From: Megachile rotundata
Taxonomy: Eukaryota > Arthropoda > Insecta > Hymenoptera > Megachilidae
DNA length: 64,000 bases
NCBI RefSeq assembly: GCF_050947335.1
Contig: NW_027473844.1
Span: forward strand, 62,001-126,000
Direction of reading: 5' to 3'
This document shows, in pieces, positions 1-13,839 of this stretch (positions within the stretch are counted from its first letter, which is position 1; each line of letters starts with the position of its first letter). Made by a program: the position numbers and the translations under genes. Below the pieces are notes generated by a model that saw only the letters and a program-made list of their open reading frames with translations, made no database searches and was not told where the DNA came from.

Positions 1-2320
1 ATTCTCGTTCTATCGACCATAGAAGCATAATATGGCTAATAATATGAGTTAGATTGATAATAGTGAGTGTAATAAGTATAGTAATTGTCGTTCTATCGAT
101 CATATAAGCATAATATGGCTAATAATATGAGTTAGATTGATAATACTAAGAGCAGTGAGTATAGTAATTCTCGTTCTATCGATCATATAAGCATAATATG
201 GCTAATTATATGAGTTAGATTGATAATAATAAGAGTAATAAGTATAGTAATTGTCGTTCTATCGATCATATAAGCATAATATGGCTAATAATATGAGTTA
301 GATTGATAATACTAAGAGTAGTGAGTATAGTAATTCTCGTTCTATCGATCATATAAGCATAATATGGTTAATAATATGAGTTAGAATGATAATAATAAGA
401 GTAATAAGTATAGTAATTGTGGTTCTATCGATCATTTAAGCATAATATGGCGAATAATATGAGTTGGGTTGATATAAATAAGAATAATAAGTAGAGTAAT
501 TGTCGTTCTATCGATCATATAAGCATAATATGGCTAATAATATGAGTTAGATTGATAATACTAAGAGTAGCGAGCATAGTAATTCTCGTTCTATCGATCA
601 TATAAGCATAATATGGCTAATAATATGAGTTAGATTCATAATAATAACAGTAATAAGTATAGTTATTGTCGTTCTATCGATAATATAAGCATAATATGGC
701 TAATAATATGAGTTAGATTGATAATATTAAGAGTAGTGAGTATAGTAATTGTCGTTCTATCGATCATATAAGCATAATATGAATAATAATATGAGTTAGA
801 TTGATAATAGTAAGTGTAATAAGTATAGTAAATGTCGTGCTATCGATCATATCTGCATAATATGGTTAATAATATGAGTTAGATTGATAATAATAAGAGT
901 AATAAGTATAGTAATTGTCGTTCTATCGATCATATCTGCATAATATGGTTAATAATATGAGTTAGATTGATAATAGTGAGTGTAATAAGTATAATAATTG
1001 TAGTTCTATCGATCATATAAGCATAATATGGCTAATAATATGAGTCAGATTCATAATAATAAGAGTAATAACTATAGTAATTGTCGTTCTATCGATCATT
1101 TAAGCATAATATGGCGAATAATATGAGTTGTGTTGATAAAAATAAGAATAATAAGTATAGTAATTGTCCTTCTATCGATCATATAAGCATAATATGGCTA
1201 ATAATATGAGTTAGATTGATAATACTAAGAGTAGCGAGTATAGTAATTCTCGTCCTATCGATCCTATAAGCACAATATGGCTAATAATATGAGTTAGATT
1301 GATAATAATAAGAGTAATAAGTACAGTAATTGTCGTTCTATCGATCATATAAGCATAATATGGCTAATAATATGAGTTAGATTGATAATAATAAGAGTAA
1401 TAAGTATAGTAATTGTCGTTCTATCAATCATATCTGCATAATATGGTTAATAATATGAGTTAGATTGATAACAGTGAGTGTAATAAGTACAGTAATTGTA
1501 GTTCTATCGATCATATAAGCATAATATGGCTAATAATATGAGTCAGATTCATAATAATAATAGTACTAAGTATAGTAATTGTCGTTCTATCGATCATTTA
1601 AGCATAATATGGCGAATAATATGAGTTGGGTTGATAAAAATAAGAATAATAAGTATAGTAATTGTCGTTCTATCGATCATATAAGCATAATATGGCTAAT
1701 AATATGAGTTAGATTGGTAATAATAAGAGTAATAAGTATAGTAATTGTCGTTCTATCGATCATATAAGCATAATATGGCTAATAATATGAGTTAGATTGA
1801 TAATACTAAGAGTAGTGAGTATAGTAATTCTCGTTCTATCGATCATATAAGCATAATATGGTTAATAATATGAGTTAGATTGATAATAATAAGAGTAATA
1901 AGTATAGTAATTGTCGTTCTATCAATCATATCTGCATAATATGGTTAATAATATGAGTTAGATTGATAACAGTGAGTGTAATAAGTATAGTAATTGTAGT
2001 TCTATCGATCATATAAGCATAATATGGCTAATAATATGAGTCAGATTCATAATAATAATAGTAACAAGTATAGTAATTGTCGTTCTATCGATCATTTAAG
2101 CATAATATGGCGAATAATATGAGTTGGGTTGATAAAAATAAGAATAATAAGTATAGTAATTGACGTTCTATCGATAATATAAGCATAATATGGCTAATAA
2201 TATGAGTTAGATTGATAATAATAACAGTAATAAGTATAGCAATTGTCGTTCTATCGATAATATAAGCATAATATGGCTAATAATATGAGTTAGAGTGATA
2301 ATACTAAGAGTAGTGAGTAT

Positions 2321-2334
2321 AGTAATTTCATTCT
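2321..2334 (+). other. 1 bp deletion in a monomer (82 bp), shared marker
   Basis: The sequence reads AATTTCATTC where sister monomers read AATTCTCATTC, so one C is missing. The same deletion sits at the equivalent place near 10542 and 30295, showing that it predates the copying of this block. It shifts the monomer phase by -1 for everything downstream. Confidence 0.93.
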
Positions 2335-2989
2335 ATCGATCATATAAGCATAATATGGCTAATAATATGAGTTAGATTGATAATAATAACAGTAATAAGT
2401 ATAGTAATTGTGGTTCTATCGATAATATAAGCATAACACGGCTAATAATATGAGTTAGATTGATAATACTAAGAGTAGTGAGTATAGTAATTGTCGTTCT
2501 ATCGATCATATAAGCATAATATGGCTAATAATATGAGTTAGATTGATAATAATAAGAGTAATGAGTATAGTAATTGTAGTTCTATCGATCATATCTGCAT
2601 AATATGGCTAATAATATGAGTTAGATTGATAATACTAAGAGTAGTGAGTATAGTAATTCCCATTCTATCGATCATATAAGCATAATATGGCTAATAATAT
2701 GAGTTAGATTGATAATAGTAACAGTAATAAGTATAGTAATTGTGGTTCTATCGATAATATAAGCATAATATGGCTAATAATATGAGTTAGAGTGATAATA
2801 CTAAGAGTAGTGAGTATAGTAATTCTCATTCTATCGATCATATAAGCATAATATGGCTAATAATATGAGTTAGATTGATAATAGTAACAGTAATAAGTAT
2901 AGTAAATGTGGTTCTATCGATAATATAAGCATAATATGGCTAATAATATGAGTTAGAGTGATAATACTAAGAGTAGTGAGTATAGTAAT

Positions 2990-5900
2990 TCTCATTCTAT
3001 CGATCATATAAGCATAATATGGCTAATAATATGAGTTAGATTGATAATAGTAACAGTAATAAGTATAGTAATTGTGGTTCTATCGATAATATAAGCATAA
3101 CACGGCTAATAATATGAGTTAGATTGATAATACTAAGAGTAGTGAGTATAGTAATTGTCGTTCTATCGATCATATAAGCATAATATGGCTAATAATATGA
3201 GTTAGATTGATAATAATAAGAGTAATGAGTATAGTAATTGTAGTTCTATCGATCATATAAGCATAATATGGCTAATAATATGAGTTAGATTGGTAATAAT
3301 AAGAGTAATAAGTATAGTAATTGTCGTTCTATCGATCATATAAGCATAATATGGCTAATAATATGAGTTAGATTGATAATAATAAGAGTAATGAGTATAG
3401 TAATTGTAGTTCTATCGATCATATCTGCATAATATGGCTAATAATATGAGTTAGATTGATAATACTAAGAGTAGTGAGTATAGTAATTCCCATTCTATCG
3501 ATCATATAAGCATAATATGGCTAATAATATGAGTTAGATTGATAATAGTAACAGTAATAAGTATAGTAATTGTGGTTCTATCGATAATATAAGCATAATA
3601 TGGCTAATAATATGAGTTAGATTGATAATACTAAGAGTAGTGAGTATAGTAATTGTCGTTCTATCGATCATATAAGCATAATATGGCTAATAATATGAGT
3701 TAGATTGATAATAATAACAGTAATAAGTATAGTAATTGTGGTTCTATCGATAATATAAGCATAACACGGCTAATAATATGAGTTAGATTGATAATACTAA
3801 GAGTAGTGAGTATAGTAATTCTCATTCTATCGATCATATAAGCATAATATGGCTAATAATATGAGTTAGATTGATAATAGTAACAGTAATAAGTATAGTA
3901 ATTGTGGTTCTATCGATAATATAAGCATAACACGGCTAATAATATGAGTTAGATTGATAATACTAAGAGTAGTGAGTATAGTAATTGTCGTTCTATCGAT
4001 CATATAAGCATAATATGGCTAATAATATGAGTTAGATTGATAATAATAACAGTAATAAGTATAGTAATTGTGGTTCTATCGATAATATAAGCATAACACG
4101 GCTAATAATATGAGTTAGATTGATAATACTAAGAGTAGTGAGTATAGTAATTGTCGTTCTATCGATCATATAAGCATAATATGGCTAATAATATGAGTTA
4201 GATTGATAATAATAAGAGTAATGAGTATAGTAATTGTAGTTCTATCGATCATATCTGCATAATATGGCTAATAATATGAGTTAGATTGATAATACTAAGA
4301 GTAGTGAGTATAGTAATTCCCATTCTATCGATCATATAAGCATAATATGGCTAATAATATGAGTTAGATTGATAATAGTAACAGTAATAAGTATAGTAAT
4401 TGTGGTTCTATCGATAATATAAGCATAATATGGCTAATAATATGAGTTAGAGTGATAATACTAAGAGTAGTGAGTATAGTAATTCTCATTCTATCGATCA
4501 TATAAGCATAATATGGCTAATAATATGAGTTAGATTGATAATAGTAACAGTAATAAGTATAGTAAATGTGGTTCTATCGATAATATAAGCATAATATGGC
4601 TAATAATATGAGTTAGAGTGATAATACTAAGAGTAGTGAGTATAGTAATTCTCATTCTATCGATCATATAAGCATAATATGGCTAATAATATGAGTTAGA
4701 TTGATAATAGTAACAGTAATAAGTATAGTAATTGTGGTTCTATCGATAATATAAGCATAACACGGCTAATAATATGAGTTAGATTGATAATACTAAGAGT
4801 AGTGAGTATAGTAATTCTCATTCTATCGATCATATAAGCATAATATGGCTAATAATATGAGTTAGATTGATAATAGTAACAGTAATAAGTATAGTAATTG
4901 TGGTTCTATCGATAATATAAGCATAACACGGCTAATAATATGAGTTAGATTGATAATACTAAGAGTAGTGAGTATAGTAATTGTCGTTCTATCGATCATA
5001 TAAGCATAATATGGCTAATAATATGAGTTAGATTGATAATAATAAGAGTAATGAGTATAGTAATTGTAGTTCTATCGATCATATAAGCATAATATGGCTA
5101 ATAATATGAGTTAGATTGGTAATAATAAGAGTAATAAGTATAGTAATTGTCGTTCTATCGATCATATAAGCATAATATGGCTAATAATATGAGTTAGATT
5201 GATAATAATAAGAGTAATGAGTATAGTAATTGTAGTTCTATCGATCATATCTGCATAATATGGCTAATAATATGAGTTAGATTGATAATACTAAGAGTAG
5301 TGAGTATAGTAATTCCCATTCTATCGATCATATAAGCATAATATGGCTAATAATATGAGTTAGATTGATAATAGTAACAGTAATAAGTATAGTAATTGTG
5401 GTTCTATCGATAATATAAGCATAATATGGCTAATAATATGAGTTAGATTGATAATACTAAGAGTAGTGAGTATAGTAATTGTCGTTCTATCGATCATATA
5501 AGCATAATATGGCTAATAATATGAGTTAGATTGATAATAATAACAGTAATAAGTATAGTAATTGTGGTTCTATCGATAATATAAGCATAACACGGCTAAT
5601 AATATGAGTTAGATTGATAATACTAAGAGTAGTGAGTATAGTAATTCTCATTCTATCGATCATATAAGCATAATATGGCTAATAATATGAGTTAGATTGA
5701 TAATAGTAACAGTAATAAGTATAGTAATTGTGGTTCTATCGATAATATAAGCATAACACGGCTAATAATATGAGTTAGATTGATAATACTAAGAGTAGTG
5801 AGTATAGTAATTGTCGTTCTATCGATCATATAAGCATAATATGGCTAATAATATGAGTTAGATTGATAATAATAACAGTAATAAGTATAGTAATTGTGGT

Positions 5901-7000
5901 TCTATCGATAATATAAGCATAACACGGCTAATAATATGAGTTAGATTGATAATACTAAGAGTAGTGAGTATAGTAATTGTCGTTCTATCGATCATATAAG
6001 CATAATATGGCTAATAATATGAGTTAGATTGATAATAATAAGAGTAATGAGTATAGTAATTGTAGTTCTATCGATCATATCTGCATAATATGGCTAATAA
6101 TATGAGTTAGATTGATAATACTAAGAGTAGTGAGTATAGTAATTCCCATTCTATCGATCATATAAGCATAATATGGCTAATAATATGAGTTAGATTGATA
6201 ATAGTAACAGTAATAAGTATAGTAATTGTGGTTCTATCGATAATATAAGCATAATATGGCTAATAATATGAGTTAGAGTGATAATACTAAGAGTAGTGAG
6301 TATAGTAATTCTCATTCTATCGATCATATAAGCATAATATGGCTAATAATATGAGTTAGATTGATAATAGTAACAGTAATAAGTATAGTAAATGTGGTTC
6401 TATCGATAATATAAGCATAATATGGCTAATAATATGAGTTAGAGTGATAATACTAAGAGTAGTGAGTATAGTAATTCTCATTCTATCGATCATATAAGCA
6501 TAATATGGCTAATAATATGAGTTAGATTGATAATAGTAACAGTAATAAGTATAGTAATTGTGGTTCTATCGATAATATAAGCATAACACGGCTAATAATA
6601 TGAGTTAGATTGATAATACTAAGAGTAGTGAGTATAGTAATTCTCATTCTATCGATCATATAAGCATAATATGGCTAATAATATGAGTTAGATTGATAAT
6701 AGTAACAGTAATAAGTATAGTAATTGTGGTTCTATCGATAATATAAGCATAACACGGCTAATAATATGAGTTAGATTGATAATACTAAGAGTAGTGAGTA
6801 TAGTAATTGTCGTTCTATCGATCATATAAGCATAATATGGCTAATAATATGAGTTAGATTGATAATAATAAGAGTAATGAGTATAGTAATTGTAGTTCTA
6901 TCGATCATATAAGCATAATATGGCTAATAATATGAGTTAGATTGGTAATAATAAGAGTAATAAGTATAGTAATTGTCGTTCTATCGATCATATAAGCATA
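2990..7000 (+). repeat. Tandem 1826 bp (22-monomer) units inside HOR A copy 1
   Basis: Marker monomers recur at exactly 1826 bp. The TGGTAATAAT variant lies at 3291, 5117 and 6943. The ATTCCCATTC variant lies at 3486 and 5312, with further copies at 4316 and 6142. The unit alternates a 10-monomer and a 12-monomer subblock built from repeated pairs: TAGTAACAG followed by ATTGTGGTTC, and ACTAAGAGTAGTGAG followed by ATTCTCATTC. The preceding 2656-3486 block is a 10-monomer version lacking two of the monomers present in the 12-monomer subblock. HOR A copies at 10.9-11.6 kb and 30.6-31.3 kb have no such amplification, so it is specific to this copy. Confidence 0.9.
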
Positions 7001-10000
7001 ATAAGGCTAATAATATGAGTTAGATTGATAATACTAAGAGTAGTGAGTATAGTAATTCTCGTTCTATCGATCATATAAGCATAATATGGTTAATAATATG
7101 AGTTAGATTGATAATAATAAGAGTAATAAGTATAGTGATTGTCGTTCTATCAATCATATCTGCATAATATGGTTAATAATATGAGTTAGATTGATAACAG
7201 TGAGTGTAATAAGTATAGTAATTGTAGTTCTATCGATCATATAAGCATAATATGGCTAATAATATGAGTCAGATTCATAATAATAATAGTAATAAGTATA
7301 GTAATTGTCGTTCTATCGATCATTTAAGCATAATATGGCGAATAATATGAGTTGGGTTGATAAAAATAAGAATAATAAGTATAGTAATTGTCGTTCTATC
7401 GATCATACAAGCATAATATGGCTAATAATATGAGTTAGATTGGTAATAATAAGAGTAATAAGTATAGTAATTGTCGTTCTATCGATCATATAAGCATAAT
7501 ATGGCTAATAATATGAGTTAGATTGATAATACTAAGAGTAGTGAGTATAGTAATTCTCGTTCTATCGATCATATAAGCATAATATGGCTAATAATATGAT
7601 TTAGATTGATAATAATAAGAGTAATAAGTATAGTAGTTGTCGTTCTATGGATCATTTAAGCATAATATGGCTAATAATATGAGTTAGATTGATAATAATA
7701 ACAGTAATAAGTATAGTAATTGACGTTCTATCGATAATATAAGCATAATATGGCTAATAATATGAGTTAGATTGATAATAATAACAGTAATAAGTATAGC
7801 AATTGTCGTTCTATCGATAATATAAGCATAATATGGCTAATAATATGAGTTAGAGTGATAATACTAAGAGTAGTGAGTATAGTAATTCTCATTCTATCGA
7901 TCATATAAGCATAATATGGCTAATAATATGAGTTAGATTGATAATAGTAACAGTAATAAGTATAGTAATTGTGGTTCTATCGATAATATAAGCATAACAC
8001 GGCTAATAATATGAGTTAGATTGATAATACTAAGAGTAGTGAGTATAGTAATTGTCGTTCTATCGATCATATAAGCATAATATGGCTAATAATATGAGTT
8101 AGATTGATAATAATAAGAGTAATGAGTATAGTAATTGTAGTTCTATCGATCATATAAGCATATTATGGCTAATAATATGAGTTAGATTGATAATACTAAG
8201 AGTAGCGAGTATAGTAATTCTCGTTCTATCGATCATAGAAGCATAATATGGCTAATAATATGAGTTAGATTGATAATAGTGAGTGTAATAAGTATAGTAA
8301 TTGTCGTTCTATCGATCATATAAGCATAATATGGCTAATAATATGAGTTAGATTGATAATACTAAGAGCAGTGAGTATAGTAATTCTCGTTCTATCGATC
8401 ATATAAGCATAATATGGCTAATTATATGAGTTAGATTGATAATAATAAGAGTAATAAGTATAGTAATTGTCGTTCTATCGATCATATAAGCATAATATGG
8501 CTAATAATATGAGTTAGATTGATAATACTAAGAGTAGTGAGTATAGTAATTCTCGTTCTATCGATCATATAAGCATAATATGGTTAATAATATGAGTTAG
8601 AATGATAATAATAAGAGTAATAAGTATAGTAATTGTGGTTCTATCGATCATTTAAGCATAATATGGCGAATAATATGAGTTGGGTTGATATAAATAAGAA
8701 TAATAAGTAGAGTAATTGTCGTTCTATCGATCATATAAGCATAATATGGCTAATAATATGAGTTAGATTGATAATACTAAGAGTAGCGAGCATAGTAATT
8801 CTCGTTCTATCGATCATATAAGCATAATATGGCTAATAATATGAGTTAGATTCATAATAATAACAGTAATAAGTATAGTTATTGTCGTTCTATCGATAAT
8901 ATAAGCATAATATGGCTAATAATATGAGTCAGATTGATAATATTAAGGGTAGTGAGTATAGTAATTGTCGTTCTATCGATCATATAAGCATAATATGAAT
9001 AATAATATGAGTTAGATTGATAATAGTAAGTGTAATAAGTATAGTAAATGTCGTGCTATCGATCATATCTGCATAATATGGTTAATAATATGAGTTAGAT
9101 TGATAATAATAAGAGTAATAAGTATAGTAATTGTCGTTCTATCGATCATATCTGCATAATATGGTTAATAATATGAGTTAGATTGATAATAGTGAGTGTA
9201 ATAAGTATAATAATTGTAGTTCTATCGATCATATAAGCATAATATGGCTAATAATATGAGTCAGATTCATAATAATAAGAGTAATAACTATAGTAATTGT
9301 CGTTCTATCGATCATTTAAGCATAATATGGCGAATAATATGAGTTGTGTTGATAAAAATAAGAATAATAAGTATAGTAATTGTCCTTCTATCGATCATAT
9401 AAGCATAATATGGCTAATAATATGAGTTAGATTGATAATACTAAGAGTAGCGAGTATAGTAATTCTCGTCCTATCGATCCTATAAGCACAATATGGCTAA
9501 TAATATGAGTTAGATTGATAATAATAAGAGTAATAAGTACAGTAATTGTCGTTCTATCGATCATATAAGCATAATATGGCTAATAATATGAGTTAGATTG
9601 ATAATAATAAGAGTAATAAGTATAGTAATTGTCGTTCTATCAATCATATCTGCATAATATGGTTAATAATATGAGTTAGATTGATAACAGTGAGTGTAAT
9701 AAGTACAGTAATTGTAGTTCTATCGATCATATAAGCATAATATGGCTAATAATATGAGTCAGATTCATAATAATAATAGTAATAAGTATAGTAATTGTCG
9801 TTCTATCGATCATTTAAGCATAATATGGCGAATAATATGAGTTGGGTTGATAAAAATAAGAATAATAAGTATAGTAATTGTCGTTCTATCGATCATATAA
9901 GCATAATATGGCTAATAATATGAGTTAGATTGGTAATAATAAGAGTAATAAGTATAGTAATTGTCGTTCTATCGATCATATAAGCATAATATGGCTAATA

Positions 10001-10535
10001 ATATGAGTTAGATTGATAATACTAAGAGTAGTGAGTATAGTAATTCTCGTTCTATCGATCATATAAGCATAATATGGTTAATAATATGAGTTAGATTGAT
10101 AATAATAAGAGTAATAAGTATAGTAATTGTCGTTCTATCAATCATATCTGCATAATATGGTTAATAATATGAGTTAGATTGATAACAGTGAGTGTAATAA
10201 GTATAGTAATTGTAGTTCTATCGATCATATAAGCATAATATGGCTAATAATATGAGTCAGATTCATAATAATAATAGTAACAAGTATAGTAATTGTCGTT
10301 CTATCGATCATTTAAGCATAATATGGCGAATAATATGAGTTGGGTTGATAAAAATAAGAATAATAAGTATAGTAATTGACGTTCTATCGATAATATAAGC
10401 ATAATATGGCTAATAATATGAGTTAGATTGATAATAATAACAGTAATAAGTATAGCAATTGTCGTTCTATCGATAATATAAGCATAATATGGCTAATAAT
10501 ATGAGTTAGAGTGATAATACTAAGAGTAGTGAGTA

Positions 10536-10550
10536 TAGTAATTTCATTCT
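10536..10550 (+). other. 1 bp deletion, second copy
   Basis: AATTTCATTC replaces AATTCTCATTC, as at 2327. The position is exactly 8216 bp downstream of the first copy, so it is inherited by block duplication and not an independent event. Confidence 0.92.
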
Positions 10551-11469
10551 ATCGATCATATAAGCATAATATGGCTAATAATATGAGTTAGATTGATAAT
10601 AATAACAGTAATAAGTATAGTAATTGTGGTTCTATCGATAATATAAGCATAACACGGCTAATAATATGAGTTAGATTGATAATACTAAGAGTAGTGAGTA
10701 TAGTAATTGTCGTTCTATCGATCATATAAGCATAATATGGCTAATAATATGAGTTAGATTGATAATAATAAGAGTAATGAGTATAGTAATTGTAGTTCTA
10801 TCGATCATATCTGCATAATATGGCTAATAATATGAGTTAGATTGATAATACTAAGAGTAGTGAGTATAGTAATTCTCATTCTATCGATCATATAAGCATA
10901 ATATGGCTAATAATATGAGTTAGATTGATAATAGTAACAGTAATAAGTATAGTAATTGTGGTTCTATCGATAATATAAGCATAATATGGCTAATAATATG
11001 AGTTAGAGTGATAATACTAAGAGTAGTGAGTATAGTAATTCTCATTCTATCGATCATATAAGCATAATATGGCTAATAATATGAGTTAGATTGATAATAG
11101 TAACAGTAATAAGTATAGTAAATGTGGTTCTATCGATAATATAAGCATAATATGGCTAATAATATGAGTTAGAGTGATAATACTAAGAGTAGTGAGTATA
11201 GTAATTCTCATTCTATCGATCATATAAGCATAATATGGCTAATAATATGAGTTAGATTGATAATAGTAACAGTAATAAGTATAGTAATTGTGGTTCTATC
11301 GATAATATAAGCATAACACGGCTAATAATATGAGTTAGATTGATAATACTAAGAGTAGTGGGTATAGTAATTGTCGTTCTATCGATCATATAAGCATAAT
11401 ATGGCTAATAATATGAGTTAGATTGATAATAATAAGAGTAATGAGTATAGTAATTGTAGTTCTATCGAT

Positions 11470-12645
11470 CATATAAGCATAATATGGCTAATAATATGAG
11501 TTAGATTGGTAATAATAAGAGTAATAAGTATAGTAATTGTCGTTCTATCGATCATATAAGCATAATAAGGCTAATAATATGAGTTAGATTGATAATACTA
11601 AGAGTAGTGAGTATAGTAATTCTCGTTCTATCGATCATATAAGCATAATATGGTTAATAATATGAGTTAGATTGATAATAATAAGAGTAATAAGTATAGT
11701 AATTGTCGTTCTATCAATCATATCTGCATAATATGGTTAATAATATGAGTTAGATTGATAACAGTGAGTGTAATAAGTATAGTAATTGTAGTTCTATCGC
11801 TCATATAAGCATAATATGGCTAATAATATGAGTCAGATTCATAATAATAATAGTAATAAGTATAGTAATTGTCGTTCTATCGATCATTTAAGCATAATAT
11901 GGCGAATAATATGAGTTGGGTTGATAAAAATAAGAATAATAAGTATAGTAATTGTCGTTCTATCGATCATATAAGCATAATATGGCTAATAATATGAGTT
12001 AGATTGGTAATAATAAGAGTAATAAGTATAGTAATTGTCGTTCTATCGATCATATAAGCATAATATGGCTAATAATATGAGTTAGATTGATAATACTAAG
12101 AGTAGTGAGTATAGTAATTCTCGTTCTATCGATCATATAAGCATAATATGGTTAATAATATGAGTTAGATTGATAATAATAAGAGTAATAAGTATAGTAA
12201 TTGTCGTTCTATCAATCATATCTGCATAATATGGTTAATAATATGAGTTAGATTGATAACAGTGAGTGTAATAAGTATAGTAATTGTAGTTCTATCCATC
12301 ATATAAGCATAATATGGCTAATAATATGAGTCAGATTCATAATAATAATAGTAATAAGTATAGTAATTGTCGTTCTATCGATCATTTAAGCATAATATGG
12401 CGAATAATATGAGTTGGGTTGATAAAAATAAGAATAATAAGTATAGTAATTGTCGTTCTATCGATCATATAAGCATAATATGGCCAATAATATGAGTTAG
12501 ATTGGTAATAATAAGAGTAATAAGTATAGTAATTGTCGTTCTATCGATCATATAAGCATAATATGGCTAATAATATGAGTTAGATTGATAATACTAAGAG
12601 TAGTGAGTATAGTAATTCTCGTTCTATCGATCATATAAGCATAAT
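11470..12645 (+). repeat. 498 bp (6-monomer) tandem duplication
   Basis: A six-monomer cycle runs about 2.3 times. It contains the ACTAAG/ATTCTCG monomer, a GGTTAATAATATG monomer, ATCAATCATATCTGC, GATAACAGTGAG, GTCAGATTCATAATAATAATAG, and the CATTTAAGC/GGCGAATAATATG/GGGTTG monomer. The marker TCTATCGCTC at 11793 corresponds to TCTATCCATC at 12291, a spacing of 498. Each substitution is private to one unit. Edges are approximate to one monomer. Confidence 0.87.
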
Positions 12646-13839
12646 ATGGCTAATAATATGATTTAGATTGATAATAATAAGAGTAATAAGTATAGTAGTT
12701 GTCGTTCTATCGATCATTTAAGCATAATATGGCTAATAATATGAGTTAGATTGATAATAATAACAGTGATAAGTATAGTAATTGACGTTCTATCGATAAT
12801 ATAAGCATAATATGGCTAATAATATGAGTTAGATTGATAATAATAACAGTAATAAGTATAGCAATTGTCGTTCTATCGATAATATAAGCATAATATGGCT
12901 AATAATATGAGTTAGAGTGATAATACTAAGAGTAGTGAGTATAGTAATTCTCATTCTATCGATCATATAAGCATAATATGGCTAATAATATGAGTTAGAT
13001 TGATAATAGTAACAGTAATAAGTATAGTAATTGTGGTTCTATCGATAATATAAGCATAACACGGCTAATAATATGAGTTAGATTGATAATACTAAGAGTA
13101 GTGAGTATAGTAATTGTCGTTCTATCGATCATATAAGCATAATATGGCTAATAATATGAGTTAGATTGATAATAATAAGAGTAATGAGTATAGTAATTGT
13201 AGTTCTATCGATCATATAAGCATATTATGGCTAATAATATGAGTTAGATTGATAATACTAAGAGTAGCGAGTATAGTAATTCTCGTTCTATCGATCATAG
13301 AAGCATAATATGGCTAATAATATGAGTTAGATTGATAATAGTGAGTGTAATAAGTATAGTAATTGTCGTTCTATCGATCATATAAGCATAATATGGCTAA
13401 TAATATGAGTTAGATTGATAATACTAAGAGCAGTGAGTATAGTAATTCTCGTTCTATCGATCATATAAGCATAATATGGCTAATAATATGAGTTAGATTG
13501 ATAATAATAAGAGTAATGAGTATAGTAATTGTAGTTCTATCGATCATTTAAGCATAATATGGCTAATAATATGAGTTAGATTGATAACAATAACAGTAAT
13601 AAGTATAGTAATTGTCGTTCTATCGATAATATAACCATAATATGGCTAATAATATGAGTTACATTGATAATAATAAGAGTAATAAGTATAGTAATTGTCG
13701 TTCTCTCGATCATATAAGCATAAAATGGCTAATAATATGAGTTAGAGTGATAATACTAAGAGTAGTGAGTATAGTAATTCTCATTCTATCGATCATATAA
13801 GCATAATATGGCTAATAATATGAGTTAGATTGATAATAA

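Larger units (their letters stand above)
1..8216 (+). repeat. Higher-order repeat family A, copy 1 (expanded, 8216 bp)
   Basis: The monomer order of 1-2640 recurs at 8217-10856 with a fixed offset of 8216 bp. That includes rare variants: CATAGAAGC near 18/8234, CTAATTATATG near 203/8419, the GGGTTGATATAAATAAG monomer at 416, ATATGAATAATAATATG at 777/8993, and a shared 1 bp deletion near 2327/10542. Substitutions seen between the copies are few: C17/T8233, T714/C8930, A732/G8948, C1566/A9782 and C2659/T10875. Relative to copy 2, this copy carries 3652 bp extra, exactly two 1826 bp units. The boundaries follow the window start and the first recurrence, so the biological start of the unit is not defined. 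Confidence 0.92.
8217..13278 (+). repeat. Higher-order repeat family A, copy 2 (5062 bp)
   Basis: This is collinear with copy 1 at offset 8216 until about 11560, then at offset 4564: the ATAAGGCT variant is at 7001 in copy 1 and 11565 here. It therefore lacks both extra 1826 bp units. Against copy 1 it gains 498 bp (6 monomers) in the 11.5-12.6 kb interval. The start of the next similar order, marked by CATAGAAGC, is at 13279. The unexpanded core is 55 monomers minus the 1 bp deletion, or 4564 bp. Confidence 0.9.
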
